NCBI GenBank assembly: GCA_013399115.1
Contig: VXAA01003830.1
Coordinates: 1 to 64,000 of the forward strand
Length of the DNA stretch: 64,000 bases
Origin: Anseranas semipalmata
Taxonomy: Eukaryota; Chordata; Aves; Anseriformes; Anseranatidae
Direction of reading: 5' to 3'
Position 1 is the first letter of the stretch. Every line of letters begins with the position of its first letter. Below the pieces are notes generated by a model. It did not search any database and was not told where the DNA came from. It saw only the letters and a program-made list of their open reading frames with translations. Both the position numbers and the translations under genes were made by a program. This document shows positions 35,584 to 47,140 of this stretch, piece after piece.

Positions 35584-38500
35584 CCATGAGAAGTGACCCA
35601 AGCTCTTTCAAAGTGTTTCTAGAGATGTCTAGCAGCATTAACATAGACACGTCTGCCAAAAAGAAGTTATCTGACAAAGCAAAACTTGATGTCTGACATA
35701 CTGGACGTTCTCAGAAAAGCTGTAACTGCAACTCAAAGATGGCATTGAGGACTGCCAGCTGATCAGTCCACTTAGGAATTAATTTGTCAGTTGTTCAAGA
35801 ATTAGTAAAGTTTTCCCTACGTACTACTTAAATTTTGGTATATTTTCAGTTTTGAATATGTTGCAACTGAAGAAAAACTGTCCATCTGTTCTGGCAAACC
35901 CTGTTTGTTTTGGTTCGGGTTTTATATCCTGCCTACAGTGGAAGATGAATAATTAACAGGATGGAAATACTAGTGACTGTTCAGTCTGTAATCAGCCCTT
36001 CTGTGTCAAGTGTTTTTCATAAGGAACTCAGAAACTTAAGGCTATATAAAGAAAAGGAATGGCAAATGTATATGTAGGAGTAAAATCTACAATTTTGGAA
36101 TGGCAGTATTCTAAAGTGACTCATTGGTGCCCAAGATGGCAGAAACATGACCAATGTACAGGTCAGCTCCCATGGGCACGGGATACCCTGCATCCTGCCT
36201 AGCATGGTTTCCTGCAGTGCTACCTTATTCCTTGTGCAAGACAGGACAGTCAGCGCTGGTTGGATTAGTGTTAAAACCTACAGGGTTCTGCTTGAATACT
36301 TCTCCACCTGCCACGGTAGGGGCTAGACTGTGCAAGCAGATAGATAACTAATCATAACTCCTAAGAGAACCACAATATCAAGTTTGAGGGGATTGCAGGG
36401 AACTGCACAGGACTATCAGTGAGTACAGATGAGCTGAGAAAAAGGTTTACAAAAGAAAGAACACTACCAAATGAAGAAGGGAAAATTAAGTGATTCAAAA
36501 TTGCTAAAATAGTAGGCTTCTTTCTAAAGCTGCACTCAGCCAGCTCCTGATGATGTAGGCTCTACTGAATGCTTCACTGTTGATAAGGTTATATATTACT
36601 CGTGGTTTATTGTTGTCAGATCTGGCATTGCCCTGCATCAAACTCAGTTTGTGATGTTTTTGCTGACTGCTTTTGGCACTTCCATAGGTTATGATCCTGC
36701 ATTGCATGTAGGTGCTAGACATCTGGAGTCTGGTTACTTAAGGCAGCCTTATTTTCCTGAGGTACTTCTTCCAATCTGAAAGGCATGAAATAATGAAGTG
36801 GATTGTACCATAGTGGGAGAAAAGTTATCTCACTCACCAGCTGCCATGGGAAAGGCAAATGTGCTGAATACCTTTAATTTTGTTGAGCTCTGGGAATGCA
36901 CAGAGCTGGGGAAAGATGTTCTGAAAGTAGTGGGGAGTATACAGAAAGCAGAGTAGTATTGCAAAAATATTACTGTTAATAATAATAATTATATATCATG
37001 AAGAGAAGTTTAATGATGGGGTTAGACACTTCTTTGATGAGATCGTTTTCAGTTAAAAGAAGATGCATACACCCCAATTTCACTGGAAGTAGCAAAAATG
37101 GAAAGAACATGAACACCTTGCTCAGAGTGCTCTCTCTTTCCAGATAATGCCCATGATCTTTGCCTCTTACCTAATACCAGAAACATGTTTTAGCTGGCAC
37201 CTATTTTTCTGTGACATCTTCTTTGTCCAGTTCTGTTAAGTTTCTTGCTGCTGCTTCTCCACAGAAGATATACAAGTAAAGTTAAATCAACCTTCCACCC
37301 CTGCCTGTTGCCATAATCCCCACACATCTTTTATATCATGTGGCTTAGTCCCTGAGCAGGTTTGCATTCACTCAAGGTCCTTGGGTGGCATTTTTCACAA
37401 CTGGACATTTAATATTTGATTCATGAATAAAATGTAATTGCTAGAGCCAGGAGCCTGAACAAGCGTGATTGCCTCCAGCCTAATGCTGTGATTTGGTGTG
37501 CTACACAATATGATAACTATTCCCATTATTCATATATGATTTCATCACCTATTCCTGAGGACTGGATGGCCTTCCAAATATTATCATGAGAAGAAAAAAA
37601 ATTACTTAATACCCTTGTTCCAAACCATCTGTTCCTGAATAGGTTTGGCTTTAGCCAGATTTCTAAAAGATATAGCCCTGTGATGAAGATTGATTAGCTT
37701 CACTGGAATACACATAACTTGTCCCCTTGGAGTGATTACACCTCCTTGCTTAGACAATCCATGACAGAGCGAGCTCTAGGGTAACTATCTACCTTACACT
37801 AAGTTTTTTAATAACTGCTGCTTGTAGAGAGGTATTTGCCATGCTGAAGTATAGTTAAATGAGGGAAATACAGAAAATACCAATGATGTTGTTCCAGTTA
37901 TTCACTGTCAGTGCTTCCTAGTTCTGCCTAGATCACAGCAGTCCAGTCCAGGTAAGGAGGATGCCAACCTTGACTTTAAAGACTAGTTCATGGGAAAATG
38001 GGTATCACCTTCAAAAAATGATATGAATGTCTTTTCACCTAAACTTCATTTTTTCTTGTATCGTATGACTGGTAACGACCCTGTTAATATCAAATATTTT
38101 TCTGCTTGGGTTTAAACACTTTGAATTGTTATAATCTGACATATATGGTACCCATTTCACAATATTTTCAATTAGTAGAATTAGAATTAGTAGTTTTATT
38201 CATATTTTTCAAATACTGAACTTCACATAAGCCAGAGACGAAAGATGCTAAAATATGTGTTGACACTGCAAAGTCTTTTCCAACTTTCTGCTGGTTTTCC
38301 CTTTGTTATTTCACTTTCCTGAAGACTCCACTAAATATTCACAGTTAGAATTATCTAGCAGTCCGCCCAAACAGAATATCCTCCAGTATTAAATCTTCTG
38401 CTCTACTAGACTCTCCTGAAATAATTTAATCTTCCAGCAGAAATTTTAACCACTATAGCCTGAATGCAATTGTATTTGAGGGATGCAGGCTATAGACTAA

Positions 38501-41061
38501 TTCATCAAGCAGCCTTCCTGAAGAAATAAATAATGGAAGATTATTAGAAGGTATGATCTCTATCACTTATCATTTGGATTTACACTGAGTGATGAAAAAA
38601 GAAGAAAGGATGTCAAACTAGTTAAGCCTACCACAAATAATGTGGTGATTCTGTGAAATCCTCTTTACTTTGATACCATTTTAATATAAAAAATAGCTCT
38701 TTTGAAGGTAAGTCTCTTGATTTTTTTTTTATTTAAAAAAAAAACTAAATGAATTGAAAGGTAGCCAAAAAAATTCTCATCACATTGCTCAGTTTCATTA
38801 ACAAGTTGATACTAGAAGTGTCATACCACATAACCTTGAAGTTAAGAATCTATGATATGATGGAGAAGGTTTCTGGACCCCCGGAAAATATGATAGCTGG
38901 GAGCAAGCTGCTGTGCAATTCATTAAGTTATGGCCATACATCTAAGTTATCATCTGAGGAAGAGAATGGATGAAATAGGTGGACCAGAAGAATTGTCTCA
39001 GCAGTTGCACACTGAGTTGCTTCAAGTAAAAAAAAACTGATTTGGATCGGAAGGTCCTGGGAGAAGGTCTGCTTGCTGAAAGATCAATGCATTGTATGTA
39101 AGAGAAACATGTAAAAGTAGGTTGAATTAGTACAATATTCACGATAGCTGAAAAAACACTTGGTGAAAATCTTTCCATTGGAAAATGTCAGTTTGTCAAA
39201 ATGCACTGCCTTTGACAAATTTCTGATCCTAGATAGATTTTGATTGGGAACCTTCATTGCCAGTTAAGTTCCTTGACAGTTTACTCCCTGAATCCTTACC
39301 AGTTTCCTCCTTATCAAGCAAGACTGCTTGTCAGGAGCATTATTTCTGGATTTTGTTAGTTTACAGGTTAGTTGGTCTCTTGAACTCTTAAGCCTAAAAC
39401 CCCACCTTTCATGAGAACTGAACTGCAGGTTAGTACCAGTAGGTTCCCAGCTCCTGACTCCTGTCTCCAGGGTGTCTTGAAAGACTCAAGGAGACTTGAG
39501 AGCTGTCTCCAAACCGCTTCAGCCTGACTCCAAGAATCCAGCATGGACAGGCCAAGTCTAGACTACTGGCTTTGTAGCAGAGTCCAGAAAAATACAGGGT
39601 GTATTGGTAAATTCTCAGAACTGCACTTATTTTTTTAGCTGAACCTACGGATCAAAAATTAACCTTTATTTTTGATTTTGGAATTCTTCAACTGTGTCAA
39701 ATATTTTTCAGTTTCACTCTCCATTCTTTTCAACCCACAAACTCCAAGCCATACGTTTCTCTCCCTTTCTCAGACCCACAATGATATCAGCTGGTGGCTA
39801 TGAAGGAATAGCTCTGATTGTGCACAGCTGAGACTTTGGGAGAGCTAGAAACAGAAATGTCAGTTTGGAAGGAAGCAGCAATACAGCTGGAGAGAGATGT
39901 AAGGAACTGCCGATATCACAGCTCTCTCTGTTTGTACCTATATCTCAGAGTATACATGTCTGCATATATATTGTGTTTACAGACTCAAAGGAAGAATTCA
40001 TACTGAAAACCTTTAAAGAAAAAGCTGCTTAATGCAAAGACTCGTAGCCTGGTTTTCTTGTTGCCTCACTCAGAAGGGCAGAGGGTCTAGCTTTCTGGTT
40101 CTGGTTGAAGATATTTCTGAGGGCTGTTTTTCTGCTGTATCAGATCAGTTGTTCTTCTTGTAAATAGGAAAACTATCATAATCAACTGTATGAATATGTC
40201 TAGCTGGGATGCCTATAAACTTTAATGATTATGAAAAACAGCCAGATTTCAAGTGCTTTCAGTCACATGCTAGATTTTTCTCATATGAAGCTGAGTATTG
40301 GATAACAAACAATAGTAATTATAACTATCAATTTTAAATCGTAAATTGCTTATGAAATTCAATGGCAAGATACTCATTCCTCTTTTGCTCTGTTTTCAGT
40401 TACAGAAAAGATGAAAATGACAGGTTTTTTTCAGACTTAGGCATAAGAAGAAACAGGTGACAGACAATATTCTTGACCTATTGTTAAGCTGTCTGTATCA
40501 TGACAGTCCTGAAATCTTGCCTCATATAAGAACTGAAAGAAAAGTTACAGAATCAAATTCAGCTGAAGTATCTTTCTTTTGAGCTGTCTGTATCCTAGTA
40601 GACTTGCTTCTAACAAGGAGCATTTATAAATCACTTTCACATGAGCTGATTAGACCAACAATCTTTTTGTGTAAACTATCTTCAAAGTTACTTTCTTCTG
40701 GATTATATTCTGCTGTGCAAAGGGCAAATAGCATCTTGTCTGATGGAAAAAAAAATAGAATGACAGTAATCAAATAAAATTAAAGATATACATATGGATA
40801 CTATATTGAGTAATAAACTACTGAAGGTTTTAATTCACATAGCTTACTGTTATTTTTTCCTAATTTGTAGCCTGTTTGTTGTATCATAATATTCATGGAA
40901 TATGACAATTCTTAAGGTATTCTCAAAGTTGACTTAGGTGGCATCATCATTTCATGGGAGACAAAGAAATAATCAATTATTTTCCTATGAAACCATTGTC
41001 TATTCAAAATGTTCCTTCCATGAAATTGATATAATCCTGCAAAACATTTCAATATTCATAA

Positions 41062-41545
41062 ATCATAGAATCATAGAACGGTTTGAGTTGGAAGAAATGT
41101 TAGGGATCATCTACTTCCAACCGCACTGCCATGGACAGGGACACCTCCCACTAGACCAGGTTGCTCAAAGCCCCATCCAACCTGGCCTTCAACACTTTCA
41201 GGGATGGGGAATCCACAGCTTCTCTGGGCAACCTGTTCCAGTGCCTCACCACCCTCTGAGTNCAAGTAAAAAGTCACTCTCCATCTTTTTTATAAGCCCC
41301 CTTTAAGTACTGAAAGACCACAATGAGGTCTCCCCAGAACCTTCTCTTCTCCAACACCAACTCTCTCAGCCTTTCTTCACAGGAGAGGTGCTCCAGCTCT
41401 TTGCTCATCCTCGTGGCCCTCCTCTGGACTCGCTCCAACAGATCCATGTCTTTCTTATGCTGGGGGCCCCAGGTGTGGTCTCACAAGAGTGGAGTAGAGG
41501 GGGAGAACCACCTCCCTTGACCTGCTGGCCATGCTTCTTTTGATG
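41062..41545 (-). mobile_element. CR1 LINE, 5'-truncated 3' end, internally deleted
   Basis: The plus strand is the reverse complement of an avian CR1 3' end. It begins with AATCATAGAATCATAGAACG (41061-41080), so on the element's own strand it ends in tandem ATTCTATG octamers, the CR1 signature. Further diagnostic text is AGACCAGGTTGCTCAAAGCC at 41153-41172, GGCAACCTGTTCCAGTGCCT near 41227-41246, AGGTCTCCCCAGAACCTTCT near 41325-41344, and TGGACTCGCTCCAACAGATC near 41426-41445. It ends near TGACCTGCTGGCCATGCTTC at 41518-41537. Similarity is far higher than for the other CR1 relics here, so this copy is the youngest. About 100 bases that normally lie between 'caccctctgagtaaag' and 'taaaaagtc-ctctcc' are missing at the N (41262). 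Confidence 0.95.
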
Positions 41546-42093
41546 ACAAAAAGAATCTGATAAAAATTTGAAGTCCTTTAAATCTAAAAGGAAAAAAAAA
41601 ACGTTACAAAATTTGATTATGGTAAAAATGAAAATTGTATAGAATTATAAGCAGACAGTGCCACTATCTCTGGCATATACCTCTATAAGCAAAGAAACTA
41701 ACAGTTCCTGAACTTAGAAAAAAATGGTTGCTTCTCCAGAAAAGTCATGTTTTAAAAACAGAGTTGGGAATTTCAAAAACTACCTTATTATTACAGTTAA
41801 AATAGTCTATTATTGATATATTAATGTTTCAGATTAGGGTTTTCTTTCAACTTGGAGGTTGTGGTTATAGGGAGCTAATAAGAATTTTCTGGGGACTTCT
41901 GGCAAAAGACAAATGTTTCTGTATGTTGTCTTCCTAATCAATATCCATTCATGAACAGACCTTCCATGTAATTTTTCTTATGTCTATCTTGATCATGGAA
42001 GTAACCTTTCAGGAGAGGTTATTCCCACCCGATGCTGTCCTGCTTCTTCACGCTGAGCAGGTCTTTTTGGGAAACTGATCGTTCCAAAAATTT
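41546..42093. other. AT-rich non-coding DNA
   Basis: No gene or repeat recognised between the CR1 element and the low-complexity tract. Confidence 0.6.
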
Positions 42094-42142
42094 TATATAT
42101 ATATATATGTCCGTGTCCCCGCCCCCCCCCTCCCCTCCCCCG
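42094..42142 (-). repeat. (TA)n followed by C-rich quadruplex-type motif
   Basis: (TA)8-type repeat at 42094-42109, then C4-G-C9-T-C4-T-C5 at 42117-42141. On the minus strand this reads G5-A-G4-A-G9-C-G4, a textbook G-quadruplex pattern with one-base loops. The plus strand could form an i-motif. Such tracts are also frequent sites of sequencing and assembly error. Confidence 0.92.
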
Positions 42143-42668
42143 GGATTTATTTTATCAGTTCCACGATCTTGTTCACAGTGCAGTTGTACAAATTCTTGAT
42201 TTGGTCCATTTTTAGATGAAAGAGCTGGTGAATATAGCTTCAGTTATATAGCTTCAGTTCTTGGGTGAGGGTTTCCATTGCACTCCTACAAATCAGATGT
42301 TCTCCTCTCTCCCTGTACTACTTTCAAGCTCAGACAGATCTTGTAGTGCAGCCACAGATTTAAAGCTGGAAGAAACCACTGTGTTTGTCTTGAGCCTGAC
42401 TTTTCCAGTTGAATTAGCATGTGCATTTCTTTGGAGGAAGGGGAAGACCAGAAGGAATGGACGCTACGGATAAACAAGCTACAATAATAGAGAAGATAAA
42501 CCTTTCTTGGTAGATTGCTTTGATGGTTAATCACCCTCATTTCTAAGATGCGTACCTTGTTTCATATCTGCCTTTGTCCCTCCTCAATTTCTAACCAGTT
42601 GGTACTGCGAAGTGAGTAGGCGTTGGCTGAAGAACCTCTAATAGCACTGTATGTGTTGTACTGGGCGT
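42143..42668. other. Non-coding DNA
   Basis: A tandem 14-base direct repeat (ATATAGCTTCAGTT) lies near 42232-42257. A 20-codon open frame on the minus strand (42209 to 42147) is discussed among the findings. No gene called. Confidence 0.5.
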
Positions 42669-43039
42669 CTGTGTCCGGGTTTTGGTAGCGAGGGGCTGCA
42701 GGGCCTCTGTGGGCAGAGGCCAGGCCTGCCCCGTGCAGGACACAGCTGGTTCTGGCTGGCCCCAGGCCTCACCACAGGCCATGGCTGAGCCCGGCAGCCA
42801 AGGTGGCGGCCCCTCGGGGAAAACAGATTTAGGAAAAGATAAAACGCCAAACAGCAGAGAAGAGTGAGGAAAAAAATTGCGAGAAACAGCCCTGCAGATA
42901 CAGGGGTCAGAGAAGAACGAGGGGAGGATGGGCTCCAGGTGCTGGAGCAGAGATTCCCCTGCAGCCGTGGAAAGACCACAGGGGAGCAGGTAACCACACT
43001 GCAGCCTGTAGAGAGCCCACACTGGGTTAACTCACCACA
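42669..43039 (+). mobile_element. Probable avian ERVL-type LTR fragment, internally deleted
   Basis: A GC-rich segment abruptly bounded by AT-rich DNA. In order it shows GGGTTTTGGTAGCGAGGGGC (42678-42697) then TGCAGG, a TATA-like GGAAAAGATAAAACG near 42832, GAGAAACAGCCCTGCAGATA (42881-42900), GGAGCAGAGATTCCCCTGCA (42944-42963), and two loosely tandem units built on GAGCAG...CTGCAGCC-GTGGA/TGTAGA. From memory these belong to a long LTR-like repeat dispersed in many bird genomes. The segment begins with TGTG (42670) and ends in ACTCACCACA (43030-43039), in keeping with TG...CA ends. The flanks GGCGT (42664-42668) and GGTGT (43040-43044) may be a decayed 5-base target duplication. The long antisense open frames here (143 and 151 codons) are by-products of GC content. 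Confidence 0.5.
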
Positions 43040-43044
43040 GGTGT

Positions 43045-46000
43045 ATGTCTGCATATTATATATTGTAGCTTTTTTGTCCATTAACTTTCTCAATTTTCAA
43101 CTCAAGACGGAGAACTCTTTGGATCCGTCAGTATTACCCCATTTTCCAATCCTTTAATCTGTAACATAGACATTTTAAAACCCATTCTGATTTATAAATA
43201 TATACTTTAAATTATGAGTACCAGACATGGACTTGTTTCAGGCCACAATAATGCCAGATGCCTTAATAACATGTACTTCCTTTGACCTATTATAATTAAT
43301 AATTTTATTAATTATGAGAGGGGTCACTGTCAAAGCAAAATGAAGAATGCTCTTGTGGCCTATGTTTTTTATTCTGAGAGGAACATCTTAATATTTGACT
43401 GTATGAAAACTCGTATTTTTCATTTGCACTGATATTCCCAAGCCAGTGAAATTTTGTGGTATCATTGTCTCATTCCTTTCTCTGTGTTCCAGGTTATGCC
43501 ATTTCTGTTCAGCACTGTGAAATACTTTGTTTGTATATTCTAAAGCATCTCTGATTGTATTTTAACTTTTCTGGATATTCTTTTCATATTTATCATTCTG
43601 CTTTCATTATCAGTTACCTACTCATTCTATTTTCTCCTGTCTTATTTTATGTACTGATCAGTTTATGTACATATACAAATACAGAGACATACAAATATTG
43701 TATATAAGTGTATTTTTAAGAACTGTTTTCATTTCCTTTCTAAGCCAAGTTGGCTTATTACCAGAGCAGTTGTCCTTCTTTATTGATTGTGGCTTTTGGA
43801 CATCTAGTAAAATATTCTTAAACAGTTCCTAATTATTCATATTTTTCTGTTTAAATTCTTTCTCCCAATAGATTTGGCTTTAGTTGTTCTCAGCTTTGGA
43901 AAATTGACTTCTTTAAAGCTCCAAGTAATTCAGTAGCTGCCATAAAAATTCTGAAACAAAGCCCAAGGAAAGATCCTGACCTCCCCTTGCATCAGTTCCA
44001 GACAGAATATGAAAGGGGGATAATACACTATCTTGATTAAAATTAATCTAAGTGTCTGAGAGAGAACCATTAGTTTTTAGAGATCTGCTTAGATTTTCAT
44101 GGTCAGAAAGCTTGACAAGCATTGAAAATCGCTGTAGTTTGTAATGCCAGGGTACCTCACAAGCTGTACAATTGAAATGCCGAGTGCTGGTATCTTGAAA
44201 GGATTGGACTCTAGAATGGTTATCAGTGCTGGTACTGCGCAGGTAGTGTGAACTCCCCATTTTTAACCCACTTCAACAGCAAACGGGAAGGAGAGTAACA
44301 GCGATAAGCCAAGAAATAGTTTGGAGGATCCAATATTCTGCCTTGTCCTACCCTGCTTGGTGTGGACTATACTGCTCTTTAGGCAATAGAAATGGATGAG
44401 ATCCATCAATTTACTTAGGGCCACTCTGAAGTCTTATATTCTTTATCTCATATCCTGAGAACAAGGTTTTCTCTGTATTAATTCTTTTGGTTGGTTATAA
44501 TGTAAATCACCTTGTTATTAGTGAACAATACCAGTATTATTGTTAACAGAACAAAGGTATCAGTTTGACAGGAACTCTTCTGTATTGTGATTTTAAGGAA
44601 GGATATTGTCCTTCTGTTTTAAAACCAGAAAGTTAAAGTATTGTTTTTAGAGAAATCGGTCATGTAGTTTCATTTTCACTTATGCAGTCTTAAAAACTCC
44701 AAGCACCAGCTGTGTTGGGTCATGAAATAAAAGGGCTCCTTAAGGTTTTGATTGCAGACTTGATGTGAGAAGAAACATACTTCACTTTCTTAGCTTGATA
44801 GGTCAGTTTTGCATTGGATACAAGCCTTCTGAAAAGGATCATCAGATACTGACTTCAGAGAAAAAATAGCTAATAGTGGGAACCAAAATAGGAAGTACAA
44901 TCTAATACGTCTGCATAAAAGCAAAGTCACTTCTTACTCTTTCATTCCCTCCTTACTTGTTAAGTAATCATTCATAGAACTGGAAGTTGTCTCTGTAAAC
45001 AGTAGCTTTTAAAATTTTCTTTATTTGTTTATTTTAAAACTGGGAGTTTTAACTGAAAGTCAAAAGACATCAAAATACATTGTTTTCTATAGGCGTTTTT
45101 ATAGAAATAACATATTGTTTGGTTGGACAGTTTCTGTTTTACAGAATTCTTCAGATGAATTCAAGGCATTGCTACAAACCATGGTAGGCATGAGAAAGGT
45201 TATGCTACCACAGCCAAGTCTTCATAGATTATGAGCAGTGCTATGAATTTAGCTAAAGGAGGAAAGAAAGTTCACCTAGTAGATTTTAATTTTTGAAAAC
45301 CAAAGATCCAGAATCTTCTATGTAGTATTGAACACTCACTTGATGAGGTGCTGGAGAGATCTTTTGTCTTGATTTCAGATTTAAGAGTACCTTTCTGAAT
45401 GCATTTGTCTTAAAAAATGAAACTGCTCCAAGAAGAGCACTTCATAGTATTCTGCCCCAAAATATTTTAAAATGAATAGCTGAAGGACACTAACCTGGGA
45501 TAGCATTCTTAAGTTCCAAATCTATCTCAGTTTGACTCTGGAGAGGGATTTGAAGGTCAAGGCCCATCTTCCAAGCATGTTTACTTAACATCCGGCAACC
45601 AGGAGCTGGATTTATGAGTTGTCCTGCAAAGGTGAGTTGTAAACCCATGTTCCTCTCAGCTTTTGAGTACTTCAGCTGGTGAAAACATTTTGTGGAAGGG
45701 TCAGCTGATACCCTACCTGAAGTTCTTTGAAAGTCTAGTTTCATTAATCTTTACAAGTGCTTGGAATAAAACTTGCATTCCAGATCACATGAAAGCCTTT
45801 GCTCAGTGTAAAACTGACTCTTCTGTTAATGTTTTTCTTTTTCATTTTAGTTAGAAAATATGAAACAAAAATCAGTTTCTGTTTAGATCAACTCTTTTAT
45901 TCATCTGAACAGCCAGACACACAAAAAGGTTATTCAGGGTGTTCTAAACCTCACGGTTCTTTCCTCAGCTCTTCCTTGATCTCTTAACAATTGTCTTTAT

Positions 46001-46955
46001 TTTGTAGATTCTTTCAGTACGTCAGAATTTCAGGGATAAGTTGAACTTTAGAATTCTTTTCTTTATGTTGTGAAACTTTATTTGGAAAAGCCAAATGAAA
46101 TTGTAACAATACACTATGGAATTATTGATAATGAAGGGAAAAATAAAATTTGATTTCCTTACATCTGCTTCTTATAACTTTTTGAAAAATTATATTACTG
46201 GATCAATAATGAGTTTCATTTCTGTTCAGATGGTATGATCTGCACGCATACTTTATGTCATTTTTTACCTCTAACCACTGTTTTGCTGTCTCCATCCTGC
46301 CTAGTTGTCTGCTGGAAAATAATTTTTTTCAAGAAAATTTTGCCAAATACTCCATGGTAATCTGTTGCAAACTAATCTTTAGTTGGCTCTGAGCACAGAC
46401 AAAGCTACACTGTGAAAGTCCTGCTTCTACCAAATGTCACTATAATGTGAATTGCTTCAGGATGGAGACCAAGCTGAGTGATCTTTCCATGTTGCAGATC
46501 AAATGGACATGTTTTACAGCAACAAAGTGAGTCAAGTTTCTTGGAGCTGTTCTGAAGTCTCAGTTCCATCTCATTCAATTTTCGGCTGCCTCCACTTGTT
46601 TAGCCTCTTATCAGTTTACATATATCGCAAGGATAAGACACTCCTTTAGCCAAGTTAATTATACTGTCTTCATCCCATGCAATCATGAGCAGGCCTGGTT
46701 ATTTTAATCATCTTCACGCCCACTTTCCTATACACTCTTTACTTCTATGGTAGCCATTCTAAAATGCGTGAGCTGGACTCTTGCCTAGAAGTAAGCCGAT
46801 TCCTGCATTACCCTGAAATGTTCTCATTGCATTTGCTTCTAATTGGGTAATGCACTGCACTGTTTTTGTATGACATTTCATTCCTTGCTATCAAACATTC
46901 CATGCTTTTTTCATGACATGATTTATAAGACTTCCTTGTCACCTACATTCCTGCC
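43045..46955. other. AT-rich non-coding DNA
   Basis: No exon, RNA gene or clear repeat recognised in about 3.9 kb. Open frames are short and without domain signal. Confidence 0.55.
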
Positions 46956-46959
46956 AATT

Positions 46960-47140
46960 CTCCCAGAGATTCATCTCTAGATTGTTCTGTTTCTTCCAAA
47001 GTCTCACCCTCGTACTGCTGCTAATTGAATATTTGCATACCCTGTTCCTTCCGTCTGGAACTCCCAACCCTTTTAACTCACTGAATGTCCCTTGCCAAAC
47101 ACTTTTAAAAGTCAGGCTGAAATTTTCCACTTTGAATATT
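46960..47140 (+). mobile_element. Possible ancient L2/L3-type LINE 3' fragment
   Basis: TGTTCCTTCCGTCTGGAACT (47042-47061), then CCCAACCCTTTTAACTCACT (47062-47081) and GAATGTCCCTTGCCAAACAC, then AAAGTCAGGCTGAAATTTTC, resembles the 'ttccttctgcctggaatgccct...ccaaacccttttaaaagccagctgaaa' text near the 3' end of old L2/L3-clade LINEs. The fit is suggestive but diverged, and the flanks do not extend it. Confidence 0.42.

Larger units (their letters stand above)
26468..41061. other. Long AT-rich non-coding stretch without recognised genes
   Basis: Over about 14.6 kb no exon, RNA gene or transposon could be recognised. Contents seen: (AAAAC)n/(AAAC)n-like tract at 29538-29572; A-runs at 30011-30024 and 30125-30138; (TA)n and (TTA)n at 32148-32189; perfect hairpin at 34739-34762; T-run at 35560-35583 preceded by (TTC)n; many short homopolymers. 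All open frames are short (at most about 130 codons) and match no family I know. Very old repeats below visual recognition are likely. Confidence 0.5.

Noticed and set aside
40938..41306. 122-codon plus-strand open frame
   Set aside because: It overlaps the CR1 3' region in antisense and contains the N. It is not a host gene.
42591..43093. Overlapping antisense open frames of 143 and 151 codons
   Set aside because: They coincide with the GC-rich LTR-like segment, where stops are rare by composition. The proteins show no domain and Pro/Ser/Cys-rich low-information text.
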